NCBI GenBank assembly: GCA_017656305.1
Contig: JACDOG010000004.1
Coordinates: 1-64,000 of the forward strand
Source of the DNA: Thermoanaerobacteraceae bacterium
GTDB taxonomy: Bacteria; Bacillota; JADQBR01
DNA length: 64,000 bases
Reading direction: 5' to 3'
Positions 34,527-47,282 of the stretch are shown here, piece by piece. The position numbers and the translations under genes are program-made. Each line of letters begins with the position of its first letter. Positions within the stretch are counted from its first letter, which is position 1. Below the pieces are notes generated by a model, which was not told the DNA's origin, ran no database searches, and worked only from the letters and a program-made list of their open reading frames with translations.

Positions 34527-35078
34527 TTACAACCCCAGCTCGTCAGAGATGCCCTTCATGGCTTCCAAACCAAGGCCCATGAATTCTTCCAGACTCAGGT
34601 CCAGCTCCTCACAGGAAGCAATGACGTCCCTTCTGGCACCACGGGCAAATGATTTTTCATTATACCTGTTCATGAGAAAATTCACATCGACAATGTCCAG
34701 CTTTTTCTCCGGCCTGATCAGTGCCGCCGCCACAATCAGCCCCGTCAGTGGGTCCGTAGCGTACAAAGCCTTATCCAGCCTTGTCTTTCTGGGCAGGCCG
34801 TGATGGTCATTATGTACCTTGACGGCATACACCAGTTCTTCGGGAAATCCTTCTTTCTCCAGCATTTCCGCGCCCACAATGCTGTGCTGTTCCGGATTGT
34901 CCTTGGTCTGTTCATAATCAATGTCATGCAGCAGCCCTGCCAAGGCCCACAGCTGCGTATCCTCATTGAAGTATTCCGCTAAACGGTGCATCACCGCCTC
35001 AACAGCCAGGCAGTGTTTCAGCAAATTTTTGTTTTTCAGGTGTTTCTTCAGCAGCTCATAGGCTTCTTCCCTTGACAT
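34527..35078 (-). CDS. HD domain phosphohydrolase-like protein
   Basis: 183 residues. HD-superfamily fold: His22 (LLKHCLAVE), His51-Asp52 (GLLHDIDYE), later VHNDHHG, with a C-terminal Asp in ATDPLTG. These four metal-binding positions suggest a working phosphohydrolase or nucleotidase. Substrate unknown. It lies between the esterase and rnr genes on the same strand. Confidence 0.85.
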   Translation of the reverse strand: MSREEAYELLKKHLKNKNLLKHCLAVEAVMHRLAEYFNEDTQLWALAGLLHDIDYEQTKDNPEQHSIVGAEMLEKEGFPEELVYAVKVHNDHHGLPRKTRLDKALYATDPLTGLIVAAALIRPEKKLDIVDVNFLMNRYNEKSFARGARRDVIASCEELDLSLEEFMGLGLEAMKGISDELGL

Positions 35079-35097
35079 GATAAGTTGCTCAACCTCC

Positions 35098-35892
35098 TTA
35101 ATAACCCTGATATCCCATTATTTCCCTAAAAAACCCGTCAATACAGTTTAACACTAAATCCCGCTCCTTGTCCAGGGTAATGATGTGATCCGAGCGCTCC
35201 ACGTAAAACAGCTTCTTGTTTTGCGTGCCCAGCCTGCTGTAAATAAACCGTGCGCTGCCCGGATGGATGGTGGCATCAGCCCGGGAGTGCATTACCAGCA
35301 CAGGCGCATATACCTGAGGCAGTCTTTTTTTGACCACATCCGTTAATTTTAACAGACTGTGTACCGCAGACAGGGGACGCTTGACATAGTAGACTCGTCC
35401 CATTTGCCGGTGCAGCCTTTTTTTGTCCTCCGGAATCTGCCTTATGTGATAGGGTATAAAGTGTTTGATAAGGGGAGTCAGGTGAATGCGCCAGTCCCGA
35501 AAAAACCGCCTGGCCCCCGGCGTTCCCGCGGTGACCACACCACTTACCGCCTGCGGGTAGTCGGCGGCCAGCATTAGCGCCAGCAACCCTCCCATGGAGA
35601 CACCCACGGTTAATATTCGGTCATGCCGCTCTTTCAATTCTAAAAAAGCCTGCTCTACCGACCGGTACCACTGCGGCCACCCGGTTTGCGCAAATTCCTC
35701 CGGTGTAGTTCCGTGCCCCGTCAGTAACACCCCTCTCACGGCATACCCTCTGCCGTACAGTTGCTCGCCCAGCCACCGCACTTCGGAAGGTGTGCTGGCA
35801 AACCCGTGTATGAGCAGGCAGACTGCTTTGCGGTCATTAAAATAAAACGGTTTTGCTTGTGCCGGCAGCTTTTTCACATTTTCCACCACCAA
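35098..35892 (-). CDS. Alpha/beta hydrolase, carboxylesterase (YvaK/Est30-like)
   Basis: 264 residues. Lipase-like alpha/beta fold: LLIHGFASTPSEVRWLGE, nucleophile GVSMG with Ser99, acid near HSRADATIHPGSA, and His in ERSDHIITLD. It resembles the Bacillus carboxylesterase YvaK (Est), whose gene also lies between secG and rnr. It hydrolyses short esters or monoacylglycerols in relatives. The gene is 20 bp before the HD protein gene and follows a terminator after the pyrophosphatase gene. Confidence 0.9.
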   Translation of the reverse strand: MVVENVKKLPAQAKPFYFNDRKAVCLLIHGFASTPSEVRWLGEQLYGRGYAVRGVLLTGHGTTPEEFAQTGWPQWYRSVEQAFLELKERHDRILTVGVSMGGLLALMLAADYPQAVSGVVTAGTPGARRFFRDWRIHLTPLIKHFIPYHIRQIPEDKKRLHRQMGRVYYVKRPLSAVHSLLKLTDVVKKRLPQVYAPVLVMHSRADATIHPGSARFIYSRLGTQNKKLFYVERSDHIITLDKERDLVLNCIDGFFREIMGYQGY

Positions 35893-35913
35893 TCTCTTAC
35901 TTAAGGATTATAA

Positions 35914-35948
35914 AATAAAAAAGGGTGCCAGGCCAAACCTGACACCCC
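35914..35948 (-). terminator. Terminator of hppA
   Basis: GGGTGCCAGG (35923-35932) pairs with CCTGACACCC (35939-35948) with one mismatch, followed on the minus strand by T residues at 35914-35922. It separates hppA from the esterase gene. Confidence 0.85.
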
Positions 35949-35957
35949 TGGTTTTTC

Positions 35958-37955
35958 TTACATAAACAGCGGTGCAAATACCAAAGATACGATGGTCATC
36001 AGCTTAATGAGAATATTAATGGAGGGACCTGAAGTATCCTTGAACGGGTCACCCACTGTGTCACCGTTAACTGCGGCAGCGTGAGCTTCAGAACCCTTAC
36101 CGCCGTACTGACCGGTCTCAATGTACTTCTTGGCGTTGTCCCAGGCACCACCGGCATTGGCCATCATAACAGCCAGCAGAAATCCGGATACCAGCGCGCC
36201 TGCCAGCAGACCACCCAGGGCCTCTTTCCCTAGCTGCGGAATTAAACCGACAGCAATGGGCACAACTACCGCCAGCAAACCAGGAACAATCATTTCTCTC
36301 AAAGCCGCACCGGTACTAATCTTGACGCAGTTTGCATAGTCCGGCTTGGCTTTGCCTTCCATCAAACCGGGAATTGTTTTAAACTGGCGGCGTACTTCCT
36401 CAATCATATCAAACGCCGCGCGGCCCACAGCCTGCATGGTCAGTGCCGAGAATAAGAACGGCAGCATACCGCCGATAAACAGGCCGGCAACTACGTTAGG
36501 TGAAGTAATGTCAATGGACGCAATGTTTGCTGCCTTAGTATATGCAGAGAACAATGCCAAGGCCGTCAAAGCTGCAGAACCGATGGCAAAGCCCTTACCA
36601 ATTGCAGCAGTGGTGTTGCCCACAGCATCCAGTGCGTCGGTAATTTTCCTTACTTTCGGGTCAAGGCCGGCCATTTCAGCAATACCACCGGCGTTGTCGG
36701 CAATGGGGCCGTAAGCGTCAACCGCAACAGTCATACCGGTTGTAGATAGCATACCTACGGCTGCCAAAGCGATACCATACAGGTCAGCAGATTTATAGGC
36801 AATGATAATGGCAATAACAATAACCAAAATGGGCAGTGCCGTACTGATCATACCAACACTGATACCGGAAATAATGTTAGTTGCTGTTCCGGTCTGGGAA
36901 GCCTTAGCGATTTCCTTAACCGGTTTATAACGCTCGGAAGTATAGTACTCGGTAATCTTACCAATAAGCACACCCGCCAGCAGTCCGGCTACGGCAGCGA
37001 TAAATACGCCCATACCCATTTCTGGAAGCAGAGTAGTGCTTAGGAAATAAATGGCAATTATGGATAGAACACTGGATACCACAGTACCCATGTTCAGCGC
37101 ACTCTGCACGTTGGCACCCTCGCCGGTACGTACAAAAAAGGTACCGATAATGGATGCAATGATACCTGCACCGGCAATCATTAACGGCAGAATGCTGGCA
37201 TTGGGTATACCCATGGCAGCACCCAGGGCAATACCGGCAATGATTGAACCGACATAAGACTCAAATAAGTCCGCTCCCATACCGGCAACGTCACCTACGT
37301 TGTCACCGACGTTGTCGGCAATAGTCGCCGGGTTTCTCGGGTCGTCTTCCGGAATACCTGCTTCCACCTTACCGACCAGGTCGGCACCTACGTCAGCAGC
37401 TTTGGTGTAAATACCGCCGCCGACACGACCAAACAGGGCAATGGAACTGGCACCCAGCGCAAAGCCGTTGATTACCTGCGGGTTTTTGAAAATTATGTTT
37501 ACGATACCAAGACCTAATAAACCCAAGCCAACAACAGACATACCCATGACAGCGCCGCCGGAAAAAGCAACTCCCAGAGCCTTGTTGGCGCTGGTCCGGG
37601 CAGCATTGGTGGTACGAACGTTAGCTTTGGTTGCAACATTCATACCAATCCAACCTGCCAGCACGGAACAGGCAGCACCTAAGATAAAGGCGATTGCAGT
37701 GGCAGGCTGCATGCTGTCAGCACCGGGAGTGAGAATACCTGCACCGACAATAACTGCCGCCAATACCGCCACGAAGATTACCAGTGTGGAATACTCCCTC
37801 TTGAGAAATGCCAGGGCTCCTTCGTGGATGGCATCGGCCAGTTCCTGCATTTTTTCGTTTCCCGGGGAAACGCTATTAATCCGAGTAGTTAAATATAAAG
37901 CAAAAATAAGCGCAATTACTCCGGCAATAGGAGCAAAATACGTTAAACTAACCAT
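35958..37955 (-). CDS. hppA: K+-stimulated membrane-bound pyrophosphatase
   Basis: 665 residues, about 15-16 membrane segments. Hydrolyses pyrophosphate to pump H+ and/or Na+. The substrate-binding loops are clear: [45 protein letters not shown] and the C-terminal [14 protein letters not shown] and [26 protein letters not shown] has Ala where K+-independent enzymes have Lys, so K+ should be required. H+ versus Na+ cannot be fixed from sequence here. ATG 37955 is behind GGAGGG. It lies directly after secG, in a block where Bacillus has no such gene. Confidence 0.95.
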   Translation of the reverse strand: MVSLTYFAPIAGVIALIFALYLTTRINSVSPGNEKMQELADAIHEGALAFLKREYSTLVIFVAVLAAVIVGAGILTPGADSMQPATAIAFILGAACSVLAGWIGMNVATKANVRTTNAARTSANKALGVAFSGGAVMGMSVVGLGLLGLGIVNIIFKNPQVINGFALGASSIALFGRVGGGIYTKAADVGADLVGKVEAGIPEDDPRNPATIADNVGDNVGDVAGMGADLFESYVGSIIAGIALGAAMGIPNASILPLMIAGAGIIASIIGTFFVRTGEGANVQSALNMGTVVSSVLSIIAIYFLSTTLLPEMGMGVFIAAVAGLLAGVLIGKITEYYTSERYKPVKEIAKASQTGTATNIISGISVGMISTALPILVIVIAIIIAYKSADLYGIALAAVGMLSTTGMTVAVDAYGPIADNAGGIAEMAGLDPKVRKITDALDAVGNTTAAIGKGFAIGSAALTALALFSAYTKAANIASIDITSPNVVAGLFIGGMLPFLFSALTMQAVGRAAFDMIEEVRRQFKTIPGLMEGKAKPDYANCVKISTGAALREMIVPGLLAVVVPIAVGLIPQLGKEALGGLLAGALVSGFLLAVMMANAGGAWDNAKKYIETGQYGGKGSEAHAAAVNGDTVGDPFKDTSGPSINILIKLMTIVSLVFAPLFM

Positions 37956-37981
37956 TCAGCTTTTTCCCTCCTTAATGAAGC

Positions 37982-38203
37982 TTATACTATTGACAATAAC
38001 AAAGTAAGCGCAATGAAAGCGGCTGCCAATCCGACAGTTATTTTGTTAAAAAGCTCATCCAAACCCTTTTTCTTGCCAAAAAAGCTCTGCGCTGCGCCGC
38101 CTATAGCACCTGAAATACCGGCACTTTTACCCGACTGTAACAAAACCGTTGCTATGAGCCCTAGAGATACCAGCACTTGCATGATCACTATCAAAGTCTT
38201 CAT
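37982..38203 (-). CDS. secG: Preprotein translocase subunit SecG
   Basis: 73 residues with two membrane segments: VIMQVLVSLGLIATVLLQ, a GKSAGISGAIGGAAQSFFGKKKG loop, and ITVGLAAAFIALTLLLSIV. Third subunit of the SecYEG channel; the loop GxxGxxx-SFFGK is typical. ATG 38203 follows GGAGG by about 12 nt. It is 26 bp before hppA, so probably cotranscribed with it. Confidence 0.94.
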   Translation of the reverse strand: MKTLIVIMQVLVSLGLIATVLLQSGKSAGISGAIGGAAQSFFGKKKGLDELFNKITVGLAAAFIALTLLLSIV

Positions 38204-38239
38204 CCCACTGCCACACCTCCTAACCAGAATAACATCAAC

Positions 38240-38268
38240 ATTCTAGCATACTCGTCCTGAGATGGCAA
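38240..38268 (-). promoter_or_regulatory. Promoter of secG-hppA
   Basis: On the minus strand: TTGCCA (38268-38263), 17-bp spacer, TAGAAT (38245-38240), about 35 nt before the secG ATG. A second possible promoter, TTACTT-N17-TATAAT with an extended -10, lies at 38355-38383. Confidence 0.6.
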
Positions 38269-38393
38269 CAAGTAACTATAGACGGGCCGTCCACCCATCC
38301 CCCTTTCCCTAAATTTCCTATTCATAAAATTAAGACTATTCAGTAATTCTATTTATTATACCAATTTCCTGCAAGAAAAGTAATTTTTTCCCG

Positions 38394-39680
<1,287 letters not shown>

Positions 39681-39706
39681 TTATCACTCCTCCAAACTAT
39701 TTTTGT

Positions 39707-41251
39707 CTACTTAATCAGGCTTTCTCCGATCATATCCGCAGGCTTGTCTAGGTTGAGAAGCTGGAGCATGGTCGGCGCCACGTCCTTCAGAGCGCCACCG
39801 TCTGCCAGTTCCCGGTTTTTTAAACTATCCACCACCAAAATAAAGGGAACCAGGCTCTCGGTGTGGGCAGTATGCGGTTCACCGGTTTCCAAATCTACCA
39901 TCTTTTCCACGTTTCCGTGGTCCGCAGTGATTATTAAAGGCGCACCTTTAGCCCGCATTTTCTCATAAATTCTGCCGATACATTCATCCACCGCCTCCAG
40001 TGCCTTGACGGCGGCCTCTTCAATACCGGTGTGGCCCACCATGTCGGGATTGGCAAAGTTGAGGATGATGACATCGTATTTGTCCTCATCTATCTTTTCC
40101 AGCACTTTGTCGGTAACTTCATAAGCGCTCATTTCCGGCTTCTGGTTATAGGTAGCCACTTTCGGTGAGGGAATCAAAATTCTGTCCTCACCTTCATTGG
40201 GCTCTTCCACACCGCCGTTGAAAAAGAAGGTGACATGGGCATACTTTTCCGTTTCCGCAATGCGCAGCTGCTTATAGCCCTGCTGCGACAGGTACTCTCC
40301 CAGGGTGTTTTCCAGGTTTTGCGGTGGGAAAGCTACCGGCGCCTTGATATCAGCATCATATTGGGTCATGCAAACAAAAGGTACCGGTTGAAAACCTTCT
40401 GGGCGCTCAAATCCCTGAAAATCTTTATCCACAAAAGCCCGGGTAATCTGGCGGGCCCTGTCGGCGCGAAAATTGTAAAAAATGACCCCGTCACCCGACC
40501 GCACGGTAGCCACGGGATTTCCCCGTTCATCCACCATAACCGTGGGTTCCACAAATTCATCAGTTACTCTTTTATCATACGAGCGCTCCAGAGCAGCCTT
40601 GGGAAACGTGGCTTTCAGGCCTTCACCCAGCACCATGGCTTTAAAGGCCCGGGCCACTCGTTCCCAGCGTTCATCCCGGTCCATGGCATAATAACGGCCC
40701 ATGACGGTTGCCACTTTCCCCACCTGCAGTTCCCTGCACTTTTGCTGCAGGGCGTCAAAGTATTCCGCAGCGTTGGCCGGGGGTACATCCCGACCATCCA
40801 AAAAGGCATGAATGTATACCTTCTCCAGTCCATGCTGTTTAGCCATTTCCAGCAGTGCATACAGGTGTTCAATGTGGCTGTGTACCCCACCGTCGGATAG
40901 TAACCCCATTAAGTGGAGGGATTTGCCCTGTGCTTTTACCTGCTCCATTAACGACACCAGTGCCTCGTTTTCAAAAAAGCTGCCTTCTTTGATAGCGCGG
41001 TTGATGCGGGTAATTTCCTGGTAAACAATTCTACCGGCACCCAGGTTTAAATGGCCGACTTCGGAATTGCCCATCTGTCCCTCGGGCAGCCCTACGGCTT
41101 CGCCCGAAGCCTTCAACTTGGTATGCGGGTACTCCCGCCACAGGCGCTGGAAATTGGGTATAGAGGCTTTCTTTATAGCATTGCCTTCTGCTTCATCCCG
41201 CATACCCCAGCCGTCAAGTATCATCAATATCAAAGGTTTTGACACCGTCAT
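39707..41251 (-). CDS. gpmI: 2,3-bisphosphoglycerate-independent phosphoglycerate mutase
   Basis: 514 residues. Mn-dependent mutase of the alkaline phosphatase fold. Catalytic Ser in [14 protein letters not shown], first metal motif LMILDGWG, and DHGNVEKM and [11 protein letters not shown] near the C-terminus. It belongs to the gap-pgk-tpiA-gpmI-eno gene order seen in many Bacillota; spacing to eno is 29 bp and to tpiA 8 bp. ATG 41251 follows GAGGAAGGG. Confidence 0.98.
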   Translation of the reverse strand: MTVSKPLILMILDGWGMRDEAEGNAIKKASIPNFQRLWREYPHTKLKASGEAVGLPEGQMGNSEVGHLNLGAGRIVYQEITRINRAIKEGSFFENEALVSLMEQVKAQGKSLHLMGLLSDGGVHSHIEHLYALLEMAKQHGLEKVYIHAFLDGRDVPPANAAEYFDALQQKCRELQVGKVATVMGRYYAMDRDERWERVARAFKAMVLGEGLKATFPKAALERSYDKRVTDEFVEPTVMVDERGNPVATVRSGDGVIFYNFRADRARQITRAFVDKDFQGFERPEGFQPVPFVCMTQYDADIKAPVAFPPQNLENTLGEYLSQQGYKQLRIAETEKYAHVTFFFNGGVEEPNEGEDRILIPSPKVATYNQKPEMSAYEVTDKVLEKIDEDKYDVIILNFANPDMVGHTGIEEAAVKALEAVDECIGRIYEKMRAKGAPLIITADHGNVEKMVDLETGEPHTAHTESLVPFILVVDSLKNRELADGGALKDVAPTMLQLLNLDKPADMIGESLIK

Positions 41252-41259
41252 CCCTTCCT

Positions 41260-42015
41260 CTAATCCTTATATTTTACTATGGCTGCAAATGAATCCGCTT
41301 TGAGAGATGCTCCGCCAACCAGTGCCCCGTCTATGTTGGGCTGTGCCATAAGCTCCTTGATATTATTGGGCTTGACACTGCCGCCGTATTGAATCCTCAT
41401 CTGTTCCGCCTGTTTGTCGCCGTACATCCCAGCCACTACCAAACGGATAAAGGCAATGACCTTTTCCGCATCCTCGCTGGAAGCGGTTTTACCCGTGCCA
41501 ATGGCCCAAATGGGTTCATAGGCTACAACCAAATTGGCTACGTCGGCCGGTGCCAGGTCGGCCAGACCGTTTTTTACCTGTTTTTCAATGACTTCCTGTG
41601 TGATACCCTTTTCCCGCTCTTCCAGGGTTTCACCAACGCATACTATGGGTTTAAAACCGTAGGCAAAGGCCGTTTTTACTTTTCTGTTAACCGTTTCATC
41701 GGTTTCATTAAAATACTGCCGCCGTTCCGAATGGCCGATAATCACGTAGTCCACGGCCAGTTCCTGCAGCATGGCGGGAGAAATTTCCCCGGTATAAGCC
41801 CCTGCTTCTTCCCAGTGCATGTTCTGAGCTCCCACTTTGATATTGCTGCCTTTTGCAGCTTTCTTAGCTGCCGCTAAAGTTGTAAACGGCGGGCAGACCA
41901 CCACTTCCACATCAGTAACATCCTGCACTTCTTTCTTAAGCTCTTCCACCAACGCCGCACCCTCAGCAGCATTTTTATGCATCTTCCAGTTTCCCGCAAT
42001 AATTGGCGTGCGCAT
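41260..42015 (-). CDS. tpiA: Triosephosphate isomerase
   Basis: 251 residues. Catalytic residues are visible in GNWKMHKN (Lys), [11 protein letters not shown] (His) and [17 protein letters not shown] (Glu), with the phosphate-binding QYGGSVKP. The frame opens at 42030, but ATG 42015 behind GGGGAGG gives [11 protein letters not shown]. Second last before gpmI in the glycolytic operon. Confidence 0.98.
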   Translation of the reverse strand: MRTPIIAGNWKMHKNAAEGAALVEELKKEVQDVTDVEVVVCPPFTTLAAAKKAAKGSNIKVGAQNMHWEEAGAYTGEISPAMLQELAVDYVIIGHSERRQYFNETDETVNRKVKTAFAYGFKPIVCVGETLEEREKGITQEVIEKQVKNGLADLAPADVANLVVAYEPIWAIGTGKTASSEDAEKVIAFIRLVVAGMYGDKQAEQMRIQYGGSVKPNNIKELMAQPNIDGALVGGASLKADSFAAIVKYKD

Positions 42016-42050
42016 AAAAATCCTCCCCAAAATTTTTTCATATACTTCCT

Positions 42051-43232
42051 TTACTTATCACGTAACGCTTCAATACCCGGCAATGGCTTACCCTCCAGAA
42101 ACTGCAGTGAGGCACCGCCGCCGGTTGAAATGTGAGTCAGCTTATCCGCAACTCCCATTTTTTCCACGGCTGCAACAGAATCACCACCGCCAACTATAGT
42201 TGTCCCCTCCACTTCAGCCATGGCCTGCGCCAGAGCTTCCGTCCCCTTGGCAAAGGGCTCTATTTCAAAAACACCCATGGGGCCGTTCCAAACTACTGTT
42301 TTGGAAGCAGTTATCTGCTCGGCATAGGTCTTGGCGGTTTCCGGACCTATATCCACTGCCTTCCAGTTTTCCGGAACCCGGTCCACAGGTACCGTCTTGT
42401 ATTCACTGTTTTCCGCCACCTCTCTAGCAACTACCAGGTCCCGGGGCAGCAGCAACTTCACCCCTTTTGCCTCGGCAGCAGACATGGCTTCTTTAGCCAG
42501 GTCCAGTTTATCTTTTTCTACCAGGGACGCCCCCATGTCATACCCTTTAGCCTCCAGGAAGGTGTTGGCCATGCCGCCACCGATAATCAGCGCGTCAACT
42601 ATTTCCAGCAGGTTGTTTATGACACCAATCTTGTCCGATACCTTGGCGCCACCCAGAACAGCCGTAAAGGGCCGCTCTGGATTCTGCAGCGCTTCTCCCA
42701 AGGTTTGAATCTCTTTTTCCACCAGCATGCCTGCCGCTGCCGGCAGGAACTTGGCCACCCCGACAGTGGAAGCGTGTGCCCGGTGTGCAGTACCAAAAGC
42801 GTCATTCACATAAACATCTGCCAGTGCTGCAAGCTGCCTGGCAAATTCCTCGTCATTGGCTTTCTCCCCGGGATTAAAGCGTACGTTCTCCAACAACAGC
42901 ACCTGGCCGGGCTGCAAGTTTTCCACCGCCTGCTGCACTTCCTCTCCCACAGTAGTGTCCGTTTTGACAACCTCTTTCTTCAATAAGTCCGCCAGTTTTT
43001 GTGCCACGGGGTCCAGGCGTAACTCGTCCTTTACCTGGCCCTTAGGTCTTCCCAGGTGGGTTACCAGGATAACCCTGGCGCTCTGTTCCAGTAAGTAATT
43101 GATGGTGGGTAAGGCGGCGCGAATGCGGGTATCATCGGCTACCTTACCGTCTTCCAGGGGGACGTTAAAGTCCACCCGTACCAGTACTCTTTTTTCGCTT
43201 ACATCCAAGTCTTTTACCGTCAGCTTGTTCAC
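42051..43232 (-). CDS. pgk: Phosphoglycerate kinase
   Basis: 393 residues. Seen: [15 protein letters not shown], the substrate-binding [40 protein letters not shown], the hinge and nucleotide region NGPMGVFE and [14 protein letters not shown] 43232 lies behind GGAGGG. Between gap and tpiA in the operon; it yields the first ATP of lower glycolysis. Confidence 0.98.
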   Translation of the reverse strand: MNKLTVKDLDVSEKRVLVRVDFNVPLEDGKVADDTRIRAALPTINYLLEQSARVILVTHLGRPKGQVKDELRLDPVAQKLADLLKKEVVKTDTTVGEEVQQAVENLQPGQVLLLENVRFNPGEKANDEEFARQLAALADVYVNDAFGTAHRAHASTVGVAKFLPAAAGMLVEKEIQTLGEALQNPERPFTAVLGGAKVSDKIGVINNLLEIVDALIIGGGMANTFLEAKGYDMGASLVEKDKLDLAKEAMSAAEAKGVKLLLPRDLVVAREVAENSEYKTVPVDRVPENWKAVDIGPETAKTYAEQITASKTVVWNGPMGVFEIEPFAKGTEALAQAMAEVEGTTIVGGGDSVAAVEKMGVADKLTHISTGGGASLQFLEGKPLPGIEALRDK

Positions 43233-43325
43233 GTAAAACCCTCCAACACATTTTTAATGTTCCGGCCAGTTTTTAAAGGGGAAGGATAATATCCTCCCCC
43301 TTGTGCCGGCTTTTCTCCAATTTAT

Positions 43326-44354
<1,029 letters not shown>

Positions 44355-44527
44355 TTATATTTTTAAAAAACTTAAAATTATTCACAACCCGCCTGCATTA
44401 GTATTCCAGTTTTCTGGATCCCTTATCCTGAAAAATCCCCCGTAATACAAGGCAGGCAAACATGGTAAGTATTCAACACCTCACCAAAAAATTCCTCTTG
44501 ACAAAGCAAAAAATCCGGATAAAAATA

Positions 44528-44553
44528 AAACTCCTAAATTTCTTTAGGAGTTT
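44528..44553 (-). terminator. Terminator of rpoN
   Basis: AAACTCCTAAA (44528-44538) pairs perfectly with TTTAGGAGTTT (44543-44553), followed by ATTTTT on the minus strand. It overlaps the rpoN stop codon and separates rpoN from gap. Confidence 0.75.
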
Positions 44554-45943
44554 AATAGCGCCTTCTTTTGTTTGCCGCAGGTATTCCCAGCTCCCCGCGG
44601 TATTTTGCCACCGTACGGCGGGATATTTTAATTCCCTGCACGTTCAGCAGCTTGGTTATTTTCTGGTCGGACAGCGGTTTTTGCTTATCCTCCCCGTCAA
44701 TCATCTCTTTGATCATTTTTTTGATGCTTTCCGAAGAAGTGGCCAAACCGCCGGCATTGTTGACCCCACTGGCAAAAAAGAACTTGAGCGGAAATACCCC
44801 CAGCGGGGTCTGCACGTATTTGTTGGCCGTCGCCCTGCTGACCGTGGACTCGTGAATCTGCAGCACATCCGCCACCTGTTTCAGGTTTAACGGTCGTAAG
44901 TACCTAATACCATGGTCAAAAAATTCCCGCTGCATATCCACAATGGTCCTCACCACACGGTACAATGTAAGCCGTCTCTGTTCAATACTACGAATAATCC
45001 AGCTGGCAGCATTCAATTTTGTTTCCAGAAACTCCCTAGTACCGGCATCAAACTTGGAGGCATTCTGCAAAATAGCGCGGTAAGCAGGGTTAATGGATAG
45101 CCGCGGCATGCTGACGTCATTGACCAAAACGATATACTCACCTTCCACCCGTTCCACCACAACATCGGGGATAATATACTTTACCGACTGCCCATCGCTA
45201 AACTGTCTACCCGGTTTGGGGTCCAGACTTTTAATCAAATCACTGGCCTGCTGAACCTGGCGTGCACTGGTACGCAATTTCTGCGCTATTTTGCTGATGC
45301 GCCCGGCTGCCAGGTCATCCAGGTGAAAACGGACAATCTTTTCCGCCAGCGAGTTGTGTTCCTCCCGCTGCCGCAGCTGTATCAACAAGCACTCCACCAG
45401 GTCGCGCGCGCCCACTCCCGGCGGGTCCATAGACTGGATTATTTCCAGAACCTCCGTCACTTCCGGCGCCGGTACGTTTAACTGTTCCGCCGCTTCCTCC
45501 ACAGAAACGCACAGGTAACCGTGGTCATCAATGTTTCCGATAAGAAACTCACCGACCAGCTTCTGTTTCTTATCCCGAACCATCAGCTGCAGCTGCATAT
45601 CCAAGTGATCATGGAGACTAGGTGACCGGGTAACAAACTGTTCATAAGGAACGTCCTCTTTTTTCTCACCATAGTTGCGAATATATCCCAGGTCACTGCC
45701 GTCCTGAAAATATTCCTGCCAGTCAACATCAAACTGCTCGCTATCATCCTCTTCCTTCGTACTGGCAGTTTCCTCCGGTGATTCGTCTTTCAGTTCCAAA
45801 ACCGGGTTTTCCAAAACAGCCTGCTCCAGGTATTCCGACAGTTCCACAGTGGAAAATTGTAAAATATTGATAGCCTGGCGCAGCTCAGGCGTTATTACTA
45901 ATTTTTGCGTTTGTTGAAGGGTTAAATCGTAACCCAAGCGCAT
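44552..45943 (-). CDS. rpoN: RNA polymerase sigma-54 factor
   Basis: 463 residues. Region I is glutamine-rich and ends in the usual LTLQQTQKLVITPELRQAI ... LQFSTVELSEYLEQ. The core-binding region follows, then the HTH (LNLKQVADVLQIHESTVSRATANKY) and the RpoN box ISRRTVAKYRGELGI near the C-terminus. The frame opens at 46033, but ATG 45943, 6 nt behind GGGAGTG, gives MRLGYDLTLQQTQK, the family start. A strong inverted repeat lies in its leader. It makes the polymerase form needed for the ald promoter in this window. Confidence 0.97.
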   Translation of the reverse strand: MRLGYDLTLQQTQKLVITPELRQAINILQFSTVELSEYLEQAVLENPVLELKDESPEETASTKEEDDSEQFDVDWQEYFQDGSDLGYIRNYGEKKEDVPYEQFVTRSPSLHDHLDMQLQLMVRDKKQKLVGEFLIGNIDDHGYLCVSVEEAAEQLNVPAPEVTEVLEIIQSMDPPGVGARDLVECLLIQLRQREEHNSLAEKIVRFHLDDLAAGRISKIAQKLRTSARQVQQASDLIKSLDPKPGRQFSDGQSVKYIIPDVVVERVEGEYIVLVNDVSMPRLSINPAYRAILQNASKFDAGTREFLETKLNAASWIIRSIEQRRLTLYRVVRTIVDMQREFFDHGIRYLRPLNLKQVADVLQIHESTVSRATANKYVQTPLGVFPLKFFFASGVNNAGGLATSSESIKKMIKEMIDGEDKQKPLSDQKITKLLNVQGIKISRRTVAKYRGELGIPAANKRRRY

Positions 45944-45964
45944 AGCGCCCACTCCCTTAAAAGA

Positions 45965-46008
45965 ATGTTCGAAAAGTTCACCAAACTGAACGGTTTCTTT
46001 TCGAACAT
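45965..46008 (-). promoter_or_regulatory. Inverted repeat in the rpoN leader
   Basis: ATGTTCGAAAAG (45965-45976) and CTTTTCGAACAT (45997-46008) are perfect 12-bp arms around a 20-bp loop that itself contains GTTCA-N6-TGAAC (45976-45991). It ends 22 bp before the rpoN ATG, so it could be an operator or an RNA stem-loop near the ribosome site. Confidence 0.5.
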
Positions 46009-46151
46009 ACACCCAATGTTTCAAAGAATTCAATCGATTTTACAGGTATTATATTCTGCTTAGCATCACCCTTTTCCTGCTAACCGTTGTTGGTAAAATA
46101 TTTATTCTACGGGATTTTTTATAGACCAGGGATATGTTGGATTCGCACAGG

Positions 46152-46183
46152 AAATAAAAAAAGTGCTACTTTTTCAGCAGCAC
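46152..46183 (-). terminator. Terminator after the DUF1405 gene
   Basis: GTGCT (46163-46167) pairs with AGCAC (46179-46183) and T residues follow on the minus strand at 46152-46162. The stem covers the stop codon at 46166. Confidence 0.5.
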
Positions 46184-46762
46184 CAACCCCAGTAAAACCA
46201 ACAGAAGCATGCAGGACAGGGCTACAGCGGTTATCATCCCGTAAAACACCTGGTCACTGCTGAAAAGGTAGGGATGAAACCCGTAGGCATAATCCACCCA
46301 ATCGTTAAAAAACATCCAAAGAGCGGGCACAATGATTGCAGCAGCATTGACAGATAAACGGCGCAGAAAAATCAGTCCCTGCGCAGCCATGCCCAGGTGG
46401 GACCACCAGAGCATCCAGTCGGTCCAGTTCTGACTGTCCCCCCAAAACCAGGCCTGGGTAATCATGACCACCGCCCAGATGCCGTACTTGACAACACCTG
46501 TATACGCCACAGCTTCAAACCAGAAAAACCTTTTCAGCAAACCGCGGTTATGTAACAGCAGCAGGACCATCACCAGTGCAAAAAACGTGGTGGAACGCGG
46601 GCTGTCGGGAATTACAGGCCAGTAACACAGGGCGTTGGCCGTCAGTTGGTGCCGGTACCAGTAGTAACCGTAAACGGAACCCAAAATGTTTATGACCAGC
46701 AGGCCGGCAAGAAACCAATTTTTATGCGGATTTTTCAGAGCATCAATAAAGCTTGACCACAT
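46166..46762 (-). CDS. DUF1405 membrane protein (YpjA-like)
   Basis: 198 residues with five or six membrane segments and an N-terminal WFLAGLLVINILGSVYGYYWY, typical of the DUF1405/YpjA family. Function unknown. It overlaps the acyltransferase gene by 20 bp, suggesting coupled translation. Confidence 0.85.
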   Translation of the reverse strand: MWSSFIDALKNPHKNWFLAGLLVINILGSVYGYYWYRHQLTANALCYWPVIPDSPRSTTFFALVMVLLLLHNRGLLKRFFWFEAVAYTGVVKYGIWAVVMITQAWFWGDSQNWTDWMLWWSHLGMAAQGLIFLRRLSVNAAAIIVPALWMFFNDWVDYAYGFHPYLFSSDQVFYGMITAVALSCMLLLVLLGLVLLKK

Positions 46763-47264
46763 TTTCCGCCTGCTCCTCCACCTGCAGTTTTTTGATTACC
46801 CGTGCCGGCACACCGCCAACCATGGTATAGGGGGACACATCCCTGTCAACCAGGGCACCGGCTGCCACCACTGCACCCCTGCCAATTTTCACTCCCGGCA
46901 GGATGGTGCTATTGGCGCCGATCATGACGTCATCTTCAATTTCCACCGGGCCGAGCCGGTATTCGTGGCGCAGAAACTCGTGGCAGAGAATCGTACAGTT
47001 GTAACCAAGTATTACCTCGTTCCCCAGGGTTATCAGTTCGGGATAAAAAATATCAATCATAGCCATGAGGCCGATGGAGACGTTTTTTCCCACCTTGACT
47101 CCCAGCAGGTTTCTAAACATCCAGGCTTTCAAGCGCATGGAGGGAGAATACCTGGCAATTTGGATGACGATAAAGTTTTTGGTTGCCTTTAACCGCCCCA
47201 CCACCCGGGGCCAGTACTGCAGTGAATTCTTGTCTTTAACCGGATACCGTTTGATGCGCCGCAT
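46743..47264 (-). CDS. Hexapeptide-repeat acyltransferase
   Basis: 173 residues. The C-terminal two thirds shows left-handed beta-helix repeats: VGKNVSIGLMAMID, ITLGNEVILGYNCTIL, VEIEDDVMIGANSTILPGVKIGRGAVVAAGALV, ending VGGVPARVIKK. The His in LCHEF may act in catalysis. Such proteins O-acetylate sugars or other acceptors. It lies between the MATE and DUF1405 genes on the same strand, possibly in one transcript. Confidence 0.88.
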   Translation of the reverse strand: MRRIKRYPVKDKNSLQYWPRVVGRLKATKNFIVIQIARYSPSMRLKAWMFRNLLGVKVGKNVSIGLMAMIDIFYPELITLGNEVILGYNCTILCHEFLRHEYRLGPVEIEDDVMIGANSTILPGVKIGRGAVVAAGALVDRDVSPYTMVGGVPARVIKKLQVEEQAENVVKLY

Positions 47265-47282
47265 ACCATCACACCTTCCGCT

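Noticed and set aside
45944-46033. 30-residue N-terminal extension of RpoN
   Set aside because: The family starts at MRLGYDLTLQQTQ, which has a proper ribosome site; the extension covers the inverted repeat.
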